Shown: positions 32,189-41,968 of the stretch, piece after piece
Numbering within the stretch: position 1 is the stretch's first letter
Layout of the letters: every line of letters starts with the position of its first letter
Origin: Acidobacteriota bacterium
GTDB lineage: Bacteria > Acidobacteriota > Terriglobia > Terriglobales > Acidobacteriaceae
Assembly (NCBI GenBank): GCA_023265315.1
Contig: JAHFUA010000002.1
Span: 21,266-85,265 of the forward strand
Length of the DNA stretch: 64,000 bases
Direction: 5' to 3'
The notes under the pieces: generated by a model
The model's input: only the letters and a program-made list of their open reading frames with translations
Told to the model about the DNA's origin: nothing
Database searches by the model: none
Made by a program: the position numbers and the translations under genes

Positions 32189-33313
32189 ATGAAAACTACC
32201 CTGACAGTAATCAAGGCCGACGTGGGGTCCATCGGGGGGCACATCATGCCCTCCAAGCGGCTGCTGGCGCGGGTGCAGGAAGTGGTGGAGTCCGCCGGCA
32301 AGGCGCTGATCCAGGATCACTACATCGGTTTTACGGGCGACGACATCGCCATCCTCATGACCCACACCCACGGAGTGCGGCACGAGCAGGTGCACAAGTT
32401 GGCGTGGGATGCCTTTGTGGCCGGAACCGCCATTGCCAAGGAGGAAGGCCTCTACGGCGCCGGGCAGGACCTTCTGAAGGATTCTTTCTCCGGCAACGTC
32501 CACGGTCTGGGGCCGGCGGTTGCGGAAATGGAGATCAATGAACGTCCCAACGAGCCGTTCCTGTTCTTTGCCGCCGATAAGACCGACCCCGGGGCGTACA
32601 ACCTGCCGCTCTTCCTCACCTTTGCCGACGTAATGACCACTCCGGGCCTGATTCTGTCCCCCAAGCTCAGTCAGGGCTTCCGCTGGGTCGTCATGGACGT
32701 AAATCACACCGAGGGTGACCGGGTGATCGAGTTGGTCACGCCAGAGGAGATCTACGATCTGGCAGCGCTGCTGCGCGACAACGAGCGCTTCGTGGTGGAG
32801 TCGGTATGGTCGCGGGCCAGCGGCGAACAATGCGCGGCCGTCGCTACTTCCCGGCTGCACAACATTGCCGGCAAATATACGGGCAAGGACGATCCGGTGA
32901 TGATGGTGCGCACGCAGATGGACTTTCCGGCTACCGGGGAGGTGCTGGCGCCCTATGCCATCGGGCATTTCGTCGCCGGCGGCATGCGCGGCTCGCACAA
33001 CATGCCGCTGATGCCGGTGGCGCTGAATACGCCCACGTCGTATTTCGACGGGCCTCCGCTGGTCTCCTGCGCCGCCTTCTGCGTCCATGGCACCAAGCTG
33101 ACGGAGCCAGCCGACTGCTTCGCTCATCCCTTGTGGGACGAAGTGCGGGCACACGTCAGCCGCAAGGCCATCGACATGCGACGCCAGGGGTTCAATGGCG
33201 CTGCCATGCTGCCCATGGCTGAACTGGAGTACACCGGCGTCATGGACAAGCTGGCCAAGCTGGAGAAACGCTTCACGGTGCGTGTCCAGAAGAAGCCAGC
33301 GGCTGCGGCCTGA
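32189..33313 (+). CDS. Fructose-1,6-bisphosphate aldolase/phosphatase (archaeal type, bifunctional)
   Basis: MKTTLTVIKADVGSIGGHIMPSKRLL...GFTGDDIAILMTHTHG...EPFLFFAADKTDPGAYNLPLFLTFADVM. Confidence 0.93.
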   Translation: MKTTLTVIKADVGSIGGHIMPSKRLLARVQEVVESAGKALIQDHYIGFTGDDIAILMTHTHGVRHEQVHKLAWDAFVAGTAIAKEEGLYGAGQDLLKDSFSGNVHGLGPAVAEMEINERPNEPFLFFAADKTDPGAYNLPLFLTFADVMTTPGLILSPKLSQGFRWVVMDVNHTEGDRVIELVTPEEIYDLAALLRDNERFVVESVWSRASGEQCAAVATSRLHNIAGKYTGKDDPVMMVRTQMDFPATGEVLAPYAIGHFVAGGMRGSHNMPLMPVALNTPTSYFDGPPLVSCAAFCVHGTKLTEPADCFAHPLWDEVRAHVSRKAIDMRRQGFNGAAMLPMAELEYTGVMDKLAKLEKRFTVRVQKKPAAAA

Positions 33314-33365
33314 GGAGCGACGTCACAAGCTGTAAGTTAGACGGGGACGACTCGAAAGGAGCCAT

Positions 33366-33409
33366 GCGGGGCGTGATCTGATCGCAGTCGATCACGCCTC
33401 TTGCCCCGC
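33366..33409. terminator. Nested inverted repeat downstream of FBP aldolase/phosphatase
   Basis: GGCGTGATC (33370-33378) / GATCACGCC (33390-33398) plus outer GCGGGGC / GCCCCGC. Confidence 0.4.
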
Positions 33410-33433
33410 CCCCCGCGTCGCTAACTCGCTAGA

Positions 33434-33447
33434 GTGATATTCGTCAC
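33434..33447. promoter_or_regulatory. CRP/FNR-like palindrome GTGATATTCGTCAC
   Basis: Exact GTGA-N6-TCAC in the intergenic region before livKHMGF. Confidence 0.5.
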
Positions 33448-33745
33448 AGACGAGCGCTTCTCATCCGGCTAAAAATGTATGGCTTTGAGGAAGTCGTAGC
33501 CGGCTAAGCCCCGGTGTCAAAGGTGAACGGCGCGCCGGGGGAACAGCCTGCCACCTTTCCGAACGCGGCGGACACCAAAGCAACGATTTCCTGTCCAAAA
33601 ACCGGAACCGCTGTTCTTGCAAGCGCCTTCTCGGCAGTCCTGCACGGTTCCGAGATCCGGCTGTCTTGCGTACAATACCTCCGACCTCCCGGCCCTTGAA
33701 TCGTTAGCGATGCACTTTGAAAACATCTTCTTACCGAGGTGGATT

Positions 33746-34948
33746 GTGAAACAAGTGACTCTGCTTGCCTTCGTCCTGGTTCTTCTGGCCAGCGTGGGAT
33801 TCTGCCAGCAACCGATCACCATCGGATTCACCGTTTCCAAGACCGGCGCCCTGAACGTCGACTCCCTGGAGCAATACCGCGGATTCGAACTGTGGCGCGA
33901 CCAGGTCAATGCTGCCGGCGGCATCAAGGCGAGCGGCAAAAGCTACAAAGTACAGTTTGCAAGTTACGATGACGAATCCAACTCCAAGCGCGTACAGCAG
34001 CTCTACACGCGCATGATCCTGGAGGATAAGGCTGACTTCCTGTTCAGTCCCTATTCATCCGGGCTCACCGCCACGGCGGCGGTGGTGACGGAGCAATACG
34101 GCAAGATCATGCTCACCACGGGCGCCGCCGAAGGAAAAACCTACACCCTGGGCAACCACTACTTGTTCCAGATGTTTGCGCCCGCTCCCGAATATCTGAA
34201 GGTTGCCTTAGACGCGCTGAAAGCCAAGGACCCGAAAGCCACGGTCGCCTTCGTGTACGAGGACGCCGCCTTTTCCGTTGCCGTGGTAACCCCGGCGAAG
34301 GCCTATGCGCAGCAGCAAGGGTTCAACGTGGTCTTCAGCGAAGCCTACGCTCCTAACACGACCGACTTCAGCGCGATTCTCGACAAGGTAATTGCATCCA
34401 AAGCCACGGTAATGCTGGGCGGGGGCCATTACGCCGACGGGTCGACCTTGGGGCGGCAACTGTACGCCCGCAAGGCCGCCCTGAAGATGATTACGTTGCT
34501 GGTGGCGCCTGACAGCGAGAAATGGGTGGAGTTGGGCGATGCCGGTGTGGGCGTGTGCGTGCCCTCACAGTGGGAACCGCAAGTGACGGCTAAACCGCAA
34601 TTCGGGCCTACGGTGGCACAGTTCGACAAAGACTATCGGGCTAAGTTCAACGCTGAGCCTAGCTATGAATCGGCGGGTGGTTACGCAGCGGGCCTCATCC
34701 TGCAACACGCTATCGAGAAGGCGGGCGGAATCGACGCCGCCAAGGTGGCTGAGGCGCTGAACGCGACGGACGCCACCACATTCTACGGGCGCACCCAGTT
34801 CGCCACCGCGCCCAACGAACATGGTTTGCAGGTGGGTCACAGCATGGTGCTGGCGCAGTGGCACAAGGACAAGTCGGGAAAGCCGGTGAAGCAAGTGGTG
34901 TGGCCATTGGCCAGCAAGAGCGCCAATCTCGCGTATCCCATCCGCTAA
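33746..34948 (+). CDS. ABC transporter substrate-binding protein, branched-chain amino acid type
   Basis: GTG start with GAGGTGG upstream; signal KQVTLLAFVLVLLASVGFCQQ; ITIGFTVSKTGALN... Confidence 0.9.
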   Translation: MKQVTLLAFVLVLLASVGFCQQPITIGFTVSKTGALNVDSLEQYRGFELWRDQVNAAGGIKASGKSYKVQFASYDDESNSKRVQQLYTRMILEDKADFLFSPYSSGLTATAAVVTEQYGKIMLTTGAAEGKTYTLGNHYLFQMFAPAPEYLKVALDALKAKDPKATVAFVYEDAAFSVAVVTPAKAYAQQQGFNVVFSEAYAPNTTDFSAILDKVIASKATVMLGGGHYADGSTLGRQLYARKAALKMITLLVAPDSEKWVELGDAGVGVCVPSQWEPQVTAKPQFGPTVAQFDKDYRAKFNAEPSYESAGGYAAGLILQHAIEKAGGIDAAKVAEALNATDATTFYGRTQFATAPNEHGLQVGHSMVLAQWHKDKSGKPVKQVVWPLASKSANLAYPIR

Positions 34949-35027
34949 CCAGGTTTCCGGCAAAACCGCTTCGGCGCCGGCGAGCACAGGTAGCTCAGCT
35001 ACAAAACCACAACAGCGAAGGGGGAGT

Positions 35028-35888
35028 ATGTCTGGCATTCTGGCCTCTATGATTGACGGCCTGCTCGTCGGCTCGGTGTACGGCTTGGCCGCGATGGGAC
35101 TGAGTCTGATCTGGGGGGTTATGAATGTCATCAATCTCACCCACGGCGCCATGATCGCCCTGGGCATGTTCGGCATGTATCTGCTGTTCGGACTTGTCAC
35201 GACGAACGCGTACTTGTTGTTGCTGCCGGTTATAGCGGCGGGGCTGGTGCTCGGCATTGTCGTGTACTGGATGGCGGTACACTGGGTCATTGGCCGCAGC
35301 GAACTGATGAGCCTGCTGTCCACCTTCGCGGTGAACATGATGGTCATCGGCATCGGCACCACGCTGTTCAGCACCAGCCCCTACAACGTCAACTTCAGCC
35401 TGCCGGGCATTACCATCGGGGCTTACACGTTTACCGGGAACCATATCGCGGCGGCCGTCTCAGCGGTCGTGATTGCACTGGCGCTGCAGCTCTTCCTGTA
35501 CCGCACGCGGCCCGGCAAAGCCATCCGCGCCGTCGCCGATAACCGCGAAGCCGCCGAGTTGATGGGCATCTCCTCGACTGCGGTGCTGACTATCGCCTTC
35601 GGGATCGGGATTGCCCTGGCCACAGCCTCCGGTGCACTGGTGTCAACAATGTTCCCATTTACCATCCTCTCCGGCGGCGCCTACGAGCTGAAAAGCTTCG
35701 TGGTTACCGTCCTTGCGGGACTGGGCAAGCCTGCCGGTGCGCTGCTCGCCGGAGTGTTGCTGGGCCTGCTGGAGGGAGCGTTGACTCCGTTCATCGCTGT
35801 AAGTTGGATTCCGCTGATTGAATTCGGGCTGTTCGTGGTGGTGCTGGTGGCTCTTCCGCACGGCATTTTCGGGAGGGCAACGGCATGA
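35028..35888 (+). CDS. livH: Branched-chain amino acid ABC permease LivH-type
   Basis: GLLVGSVYGLAAMGLSLIWGVMNVINLTHGAMIALG. Confidence 0.93.
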   Translation: MSGILASMIDGLLVGSVYGLAAMGLSLIWGVMNVINLTHGAMIALGMFGMYLLFGLVTTNAYLLLLPVIAAGLVLGIVVYWMAVHWVIGRSELMSLLSTFAVNMMVIGIGTTLFSTSPYNVNFSLPGITIGAYTFTGNHIAAAVSAVVIALALQLFLYRTRPGKAIRAVADNREAAELMGISSTAVLTIAFGIGIALATASGALVSTMFPFTILSGGAYELKSFVVTVLAGLGKPAGALLAGVLLGLLEGALTPFIAVSWIPLIEFGLFVVVLVALPHGIFGRATA

Positions 35889-36850
35889 TCCTTCGGCGGC
35901 CCTTCTTTTGGCTAGTTCTCCTCGCGTCGGCGCTGTTCGTATTCATTCCGCTGCGTTCCAACAATGTTCTTCTGCGCGAGGACCTCATCCTGGTGGCCGT
36001 TGCCATCATCCTGGCCAGCAATCTGAACTTGATGATCGGCTATACCGGGTACGTGAATTTCGGAAACATCATCTTTTTCGGCCTCGGCGGTTATGTCGGG
36101 CTGTACCTGGCGACGGTACGAGGCTGGAATCTGATGCTTGCCGCCGTAGTGGCCGGCGTGGCAGTCAGCCTCTTCGCGCTGCTCTTCGGGCTGGCTATTC
36201 TTCGCTTGCGGGGCGCTTATTTTGCGCTCGCCACCATCGGCGTGCTGGAAGCCGTCCAGGCGTTCGTTTCCAATTTCAACCCCTGGGGACGCGCGACAGG
36301 CATGTACGTATCCTTTAGCGCCTACCAGCCGCTGGGCGGGGCGATGCGCGCCCTCTGGATCACCTATTACCTGATCATTGCGGTCATGGCTTTATCGCTG
36401 ATCCTGAGCCTGGCCATCAAGAATTCCAAGTTCGGGCTTGGCCTGTTCGCCATCCGCGAGGACGAGGACGCCGCCGTTGTGCTGGGCGTTAATGCCACCG
36501 TTTACAAGGCGATCATCTACAGCGTCTCCGCCTTCCTGCCCGCCATTGCCGGCACACTGATGTTCTATAAGAACGGGATGATCGATCCCTCGATCGCGTT
36601 CGAGTTGACGCTATCCATCGAGGCCATCGTGATGCTGATGCTCGGCGGCCAAGGCACGGTGATGGGCGCGGCCTTGGGCGGGGGCCTGTACGAGACACTG
36701 CGCTCCTACCTGCTGACCTCTCCCAAGCTGTCCAGCTTTCACCTGGTGATCGCCGGCGGGCTGCTGCTGCTGGTGGTGCTGTTCGCGCCCGGAGGCCTGA
36801 TCGGCTGGCTCTATCGCCTGGCGCCGCGTGCGCGCAAGGTGATCGAATGA
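35885..36850 (+). CDS. livM: Branched-chain amino acid ABC permease LivM-type
   Basis: GYTGYVNFGNIIFFGLGGYVG; AIREDEDAAVVLGVN. Confidence 0.93.
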   Translation: MILRRPFFWLVLLASALFVFIPLRSNNVLLREDLILVAVAIILASNLNLMIGYTGYVNFGNIIFFGLGGYVGLYLATVRGWNLMLAAVVAGVAVSLFALLFGLAILRLRGAYFALATIGVLEAVQAFVSNFNPWGRATGMYVSFSAYQPLGGAMRALWITYYLIIAVMALSLILSLAIKNSKFGLGLFAIREDEDAAVVLGVNATVYKAIIYSVSAFLPAIAGTLMFYKNGMIDPSIAFELTLSIEAIVMLMLGGQGTVMGAALGGGLYETLRSYLLTSPKLSSFHLVIAGGLLLLVVLFAPGGLIGWLYRLAPRARKVIE

Positions 36851-37599
36851 ACTCCATCCTGGAAGTGCGCGGCGTCACCAAACGTTTCGGCGGGCTAGTG
36901 GCAGTTTCTGACGTCAGCTTCAGCCTCGCCGAGGGCGAGATCCTGGGTCTGATTGGTCCCAATGGCGCCGGAAAAACCACCCTGTTCAATATCGTGAACG
37001 GGGTCTACAAGGCCGACCAGGGAACCATCACGTTTTCGGGAAGAGACATCACTGGCCATTCGCCGGACAAGGTGGTCCACCTTGGGGTGGCGCGCACGCA
37101 CCAGATCGTGAAGCCGCTGAACGACCTGACCCTGCTGGACAACGTCACGGTCGGCGCTTGCTTCGGTCGCGAATACCTCGATTTGAAGGCCGCGCGAGCC
37201 GCAGCTGCCGAAGTCCTGCAACAGGTTGGGTTGGGAAACCGCGCCCACATGATGGCGCGGTCGCTGACCATCGCCGGCAAAAAGCGTCTGGAAGTAGCGC
37301 GAGCGCTGGCGGCGCAACCCAAACTGCTGCTGCTGGACGAGGTGCTGGCGGGCCTGAATCCCACCGAGATCGCGCTGATGATCGAACTGGTACGCAAGAT
37401 CCGCGACAGCGGCGTCTCGGTGTTCATGATCGAACACCTGATGCAGGCGATCATGAGCCTTTCCGACCGTATCGTGGTGCTGAACCTGGGCCGCAAGCTG
37501 GCGGAAGGGCGGCCGGACGAAGTGGTGCACAACCCGGATGTCGTGGAAGCCTATTTGGGCTTCCCGGATATCGTCGACAAACTGACGAGGACGGACTGA
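36847..37599 (+). CDS. livG: ABC ATP-binding protein LivG-type
   Basis: GPNGAGKTTLFNIVNGVYKAD; LLLDEVLAGLNPTE. Confidence 0.93.
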   Translation: MNSILEVRGVTKRFGGLVAVSDVSFSLAEGEILGLIGPNGAGKTTLFNIVNGVYKADQGTITFSGRDITGHSPDKVVHLGVARTHQIVKPLNDLTLLDNVTVGACFGREYLDLKAARAAAAEVLQQVGLGNRAHMMARSLTIAGKKRLEVARALAAQPKLLLLDEVLAGLNPTEIALMIELVRKIRDSGVSVFMIEHLMQAIMSLSDRIVVLNLGRKLAEGRPDEVVHNPDVVEAYLGFPDIVDKLTRTD

Positions 37600-38312
37600 T
37601 GGACCTTGCCCTCCAATTAGAGAACGTCGAGTCCGGTTACGGCGAGGTGCAGGTCCTGTGGGGCATTTCGCTTGAAGTGTCCTCAGGAAAAATGACCACC
37701 ATCATCGGCGCCAATGGCGCCGGCAAGACCACCACCCTGCGCACCACCATGGGCAGCCTGCGTGCCTGGGGCGGCCGCGTCCTGCTGCACGGAGAAGACG
37801 TCACCAGGCTCTCCCCGCACGCCAAAGCTAACCGCGGCCTGGTGCTGGTGCCGGAGGGCCGGCAGCTTTTCCCGGATATGTCCGTGGAAGAGAACCTGGA
37901 GATGGGCGGATACTCGAAGCGTGCACGCAAGCGACAGAAGCAGAACCTGGAGCGGGTCTATGAATTGTTTCCACGCTTGAAAGAGCGCGGCAAACAAAAA
38001 TCTTCCACCCTCTCCGGCGGCGAGCAGCAGATGCTGGCCTTGGGACGCGGGTTGATGCAGGAGCCCGTGGTTCTGATGATCGATGAGCTCTCGCTTGGCC
38101 TGGCGCCGGTCCTGGCGCAACAACTTTTCATAACTTTGAAGACCCTGAGGGAGCAGGGACTCACCATAGTCCTGGTGGAACAGAATGTGCACCTGGCGCT
38201 GGCGATGAGCGATTACACCTACGTGCTTGCCGAGGGTCGAATCAACATCCGCGGAGAGTCGGACGAGGTCGCCAAGATGGATGAAGTGCGGCGGGCGTAC
38301 TTGGGGCGGTAG
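37599..38312 (+). CDS. livF: ABC ATP-binding protein LivF-type
   Basis: GANGAGKTTTLRTTMG; LSGGEQQMLALGRGLM; MIDELSLGLAP. Confidence 0.93.
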   Translation: MDLALQLENVESGYGEVQVLWGISLEVSSGKMTTIIGANGAGKTTTLRTTMGSLRAWGGRVLLHGEDVTRLSPHAKANRGLVLVPEGRQLFPDMSVEENLEMGGYSKRARKRQKQNLERVYELFPRLKERGKQKSSTLSGGEQQMLALGRGLMQEPVVLMIDELSLGLAPVLAQQLFITLKTLREQGLTIVLVEQNVHLALAMSDYTYVLAEGRINIRGESDEVAKMDEVRRAYLGR

Positions 38313-38362
38313 CAACCCAATGTCATTCTGCCGCCGACGCCGGGTGCGGGGCCGGATGCCGG

Positions 38363-39664
38363 CTAGAAGGCCAACCACCACAGCAGTGGGAAGAGGCCGC
38401 ATGCCGCCAGTCCCCATAAGAGGCTGGCGCTCTGACGCCCGGTCTGACGATCCGCAAACACGTACGCATAGATTCCCTTCACGAGATTATTGCTGGCAGC
38501 CGCTATCAGAATGCCCGTAGCCGCCAACGGCTGGGGTGTTGCCCTGCCGGCCGACTGGGTCAAACCCAGAATGAACGGATCCACATCCGTAAGACCCATG
38601 ATCGCTGCGAGCGTGTACACTCCGCCCCGGCCAAAATGGAGGAGGACAAACTGGGTGACCACCAGAATCGCCAGGAACAGCAGAGCGAACAGGAACGCGG
38701 CGCGAAGTTCAAGCGGATTCCTCGGTGTGAATTCCCTGTGAATGGCTTCCGAACTCGGGTCAGGTCGGTGCGACCACAGCCAGCCGCCCAGGATGGCCAA
38801 AGCAGCCAGCGCCAGAAACGCCGGCGCCAGGCGAGCTAGGAGAGGGCGGTTAAACAGACCCACCAGCGCCGCAAGACGAAGGTACATCACGCCGGAGGCG
38901 ATGAGGATTGCTCCCGAAAACAGGTGCGCGTGCTCTTTCTGCGACGCTCTTTTGGAGAGGACCACCGTCGTAACCGTTGATGAGTAGGCGCCCCCGAGTG
39001 CAGCAGCCAGAATCACGCCGCCACGCCCCTTGGTAACCGTCTGCAGAACATAACTGCCATAGGAAACCCCACTGACTGCGACCACAATCACCCAGGTCTT
39101 GAACGGGTTGATGTGGAAAGGACCGAGGTCCTGCCTGGGCAGGATCGGAAGGATAACCGCGGTGAGGAGAAGGAATTTGGTGAAGGTGAGGACCTCCTCG
39201 GGGGGAACGCGCTTGGTGACGCCTTCCAGGGCGTCCTTCAACTCCAGCAACAACATGCTGATCACCACCAGCGTGGTGGCAATCCAGAAATGACCGCGAT
39301 AGACCAACGCTCCTATCAAGTAGGTGGTGAGGCCGGACATCTCGGAGGTCACGCCTGCAATCTCGGACGTAGCCAGCTTGTGGCGATAGGACAGCCACAG
39401 AAAGGCGCCAACCACACCGAAGCCCAAGGCCAGCGGCAGCAGTTGATCGCCGGACTAGCCGATGAGCCCAATCAGCGGGAACGTACGCACTCCGCCGAAT
39501 GCGTAATACTCCGAGCTGCGCTTGTGTTCCTCTCTCTCCAGTCCGATCAAGAAGGACAGGAACAGGAGCAAGAGGATCTTCCATGCCTCGGCTGGCAGGA
39601 ACTGAATGAGGGGCGCTAATGCGCTGGGTTCGCTCACGCCGGAGACGACCTCTACAGCTAGCAC
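38363..39664 (-). pseudogene. MgtC/SapB-DUF4010 family membrane protein split by a single in-frame TAG
   Basis: ORFs 39455..39664 (ending FGGVRTFPLIGLIG*) and 38363..39427 are in the same frame; reading through gives ...GLIG*SGDQLLPLALGFGVVGAFLWLSY.... Confidence 0.75.
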
Positions 39665-40035
39665 TAGACCTGTGTCAATACATTTCGTTTGAGATCCTCC
39701 GCCAGTTTCCCAGCGCCGTGTTCCGGGCGGGTGAACTCCTGGTCATTAAGTTTGGCGCGGTAGGCGAAGTAGTTGTGGACGGCCTCCTGGATCAGCAGCG
39801 TGGGATCTTCGGGCGGCCACTGTTCCAACTGGATCCGCAACGTCACCGGTTCGTTGGGCGGGTACTCGTGCGCCCAACCCACGATGAACTCCTCTGCATT
39901 CTTGTCCAGGTCCTGGTCGTTGAAGGGGGAAGGGTCCATCGAGTTGAAGCGCTGGTTCATGTCACGCAGCATCAGCTTGATGCGGTGCGAGTGGTTCGGT
40001 TCCGCCGCGACCATGCCCCGTGAGTTCGGGCTCAT
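39664..40035 (-). CDS. Hypothetical protein
   Basis: MSPNSRGMVAAEPNHSHRIKLMLRDMNQRFNSMDPSPFNDQDLDKNAEEFIVGWAHEY...; stop overlaps the start of the DUF4010 gene. Confidence 0.65.
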   Translation of the reverse strand: MSPNSRGMVAAEPNHSHRIKLMLRDMNQRFNSMDPSPFNDQDLDKNAEEFIVGWAHEYPPNEPVTLRIQLEQWPPEDPTLLIQEAVHNYFAYRAKLNDQEFTRPEHGAGKLAEDLKRNVLTQV

Positions 40036-40212
40036 AAAATGACCTCCGATAGTGTTCTTGTGGGCGGAATTCCCGCCTGTATGCCAAGCGTGACCGGCGT
40101 TGCGCCGGTACCGAGCGCGAGCTTCAAATCGTTCTAGCAGCGTGCGGAAAAACTCACTCCGGAGCGCAGGCACAAACAGGATTGCGGCTAAAGTACGGGA
40201 TAGCGTGTGCGC

Positions 40213-40530
40213 TCAGCGGTCACTGCGCGGGAAGGGAATACTGATCGCCCGAACCAATGAAACGAACCCCGTCGCTATCACAGCCACTCGCAACCAATCC
40301 CAGATCATCCAGCGTCGCACCAGCAGTATCAGCTCAGCGTCGCTTCTTACGACCTTCCCGGAGCCAGCGCCATAGAGTTCACGGATCATCGACCAGAACA
40401 CGGTGGGGGTAAAGATCCAGATAATGAGAAAAGTGATGACTGGCACCCACAACCAAATCCGATACCCAAGCCGGGTCTTCCATTCACTGATGAGCGCTCC
40501 GAGGATCCCCACCACCATCAGCGCGCTCAA
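40213..40530 (-). CDS. Small membrane protein of unknown function
   Basis: Three hydrophobic segments; overlaps the upstream ORF end. Confidence 0.6.
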   Translation of the reverse strand: MSALMVVGILGALISEWKTRLGYRIWLWVPVITFLIIWIFTPTVFWSMIRELYGAGSGKVVRSDAELILLVRRWMIWDWLRVAVIATGFVSLVRAISIPFPRSDR

Positions 40531-40769
40531 GGGCTGGTAGTATGCTCTACGGGTTCCCGGGCGAGGATCCGGGCGAGTACGAAAAGATGGCGGAGCTGAT
40601 CCCCTCCCTGCTGCACCTCCGTTATCAGAATAGAGCGTGCCCAGAATTTTCTACGCAGGTGCTTGAAAACTTCGAATAGCTCAATGCTGACGCGATGATA
40701 GGCGACGGATTCGGGTGAAACGAGTTCGTCTTCAAGAAGGCGCGCTTTCCCGGTTGAGTGGTTCGTCAT
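40527..40769 (-). CDS. Small hypothetical protein
   Basis: MTNHSTGKARLLEDELVSPESVAYHRVSIELFEVFKHLRRKFW...; overlaps 40213..40530. Exact start uncertain. Confidence 0.5.
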   Translation of the reverse strand: MTNHSTGKARLLEDELVSPESVAYHRVSIELFEVFKHLRRKFWARSILITEVQQGGDQLRHLFVLARILAREPVEHTTSP

Positions 40770-40841
40770 TGCGGCCTCCTCGGTTTCCCTCACAGCACAG
40801 TTTTTGTTGCTCGGACGACCATGAGCCGGAACTGGCTCACC

Positions 40842-41954
40842 TTACGCCCCATCTCCAAAAGAAATATCGAGTGCACGGGATACAAGAACGAAGTCGCTAT
40901 CTTGCGGCACCAGCTTCAGCTTTGCGATGGCCACCTGAATGGGAACAAAATCAATGCGCGGTGGGTTCAGTGCCACCATCACCCCGTCCATACCCATCGA
41001 GAGCGCCTGAACGGCAGCGGCGCCGAACGTAACTCCGAGGATGCGATCAATTGCCGTAGGAGACCCGCCACGCAACAGGTGGCCCAGAACCACGCACCGG
41101 CTCTCCTTGCCAGTGAGTTCCTGAAGTTGCGCGGCGACGGTCTCGCCGATGCCGCCCAGCTGTTCGGCCCGGCTGACCTCACGACTTCTTACACTCACGT
41201 CGCCGCCTAAAGGTTTCGCTCCTTCAGCAACCACAACAATGGAATACGGTTTGCCGTCGTGGTGCTTGCGGCAAAGGCATGCCGCGACGTTCTCAATTTC
41301 GTACGGGATCTCCGGAATCAGAATGGCATCCGCTCTTGCAGCTAACCCTGAGTGAAGCGCAATCCATCCGGCATTGCGACCCATGACTTCGACGACAATG
41401 ACTCGCCGATGCGATAAAGCCGTGCTGTGGAGCCGGTCAATACACTCCGTCGCAAACGAAACAGCGGTATTGAAACCAAATGTGAGGACCGTGGACTCAA
41501 GATCGTTGTCTATCGTCTTCGGCACACCGACGACGCGCAGGCCCTTGTCTTGCAGCTTGTGTGCAATGCTGAGACTGCCGTCGCCTCCGACTGCGATCAG
41601 CGCGTCGAGGCTGTTCTTTCGAAAACATTCGATGAGTTCGTCGGAACGATCGACTTCTCTAACACTACCATCCGGCTGTTTCGTGGGGCGACAGAACGGA
41701 TTGCCTCGGTTGGTTGTGCCCAGGATCGTGCCGCCCAAATGAGAGATCTCACGCACTGTCGAACGCCTAAGTTCACGCAGACCGCCGTCAGGATAGTTCT
41801 GTGGTTCGAGAAAGCCGTCGTAGCCGTCGCGAATGCCGAAAATTTGCCAGCCCAGGCCGCGCGCGGCATAGACCGCGCCATGAATGACTGCATTCAGTCC
41901 GGGGGCATCGCCGCCTCCGGTATTGATTGCGACTCGTTTCGCTGCGACTGTCAT
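40842..41954 (-). CDS. pfkA: 6-phosphofructokinase (PfkA family)
   Basis: GGTILGTTNRGNPF, AVGGDGSLSIAHKL, GVPKTIDNDL, EVMGRNAGWIAL. Confidence 0.93.
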   Translation of the reverse strand: MTVAAKRVAINTGGGDAPGLNAVIHGAVYAARGLGWQIFGIRDGYDGFLEPQNYPDGGLRELRRSTVREISHLGGTILGTTNRGNPFCRPTKQPDGSVREVDRSDELIECFRKNSLDALIAVGGDGSLSIAHKLQDKGLRVVGVPKTIDNDLESTVLTFGFNTAVSFATECIDRLHSTALSHRRVIVVEVMGRNAGWIALHSGLAARADAILIPEIPYEIENVAACLCRKHHDGKPYSIVVVAEGAKPLGGDVSVRSREVSRAEQLGGIGETVAAQLQELTGKESRCVVLGHLLRGGSPTAIDRILGVTFGAAAVQALSMGMDGVMVALNPPRIDFVPIQVAIAKLKLVPQDSDFVLVSRALDISFGDGA

Positions 41955-41968
41955 GACCAGGTGCCTCT

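Noticed and set aside
41500-41660. PPi-dependent rather than ATP-dependent phosphofructokinase
   Set aside because: GVPKTIDND resembles PPi-type enzymes, but GGDGS keeps the Gly linked to ATP use; cofactor cannot be settled from sequence alone, so called simply PfkA family.
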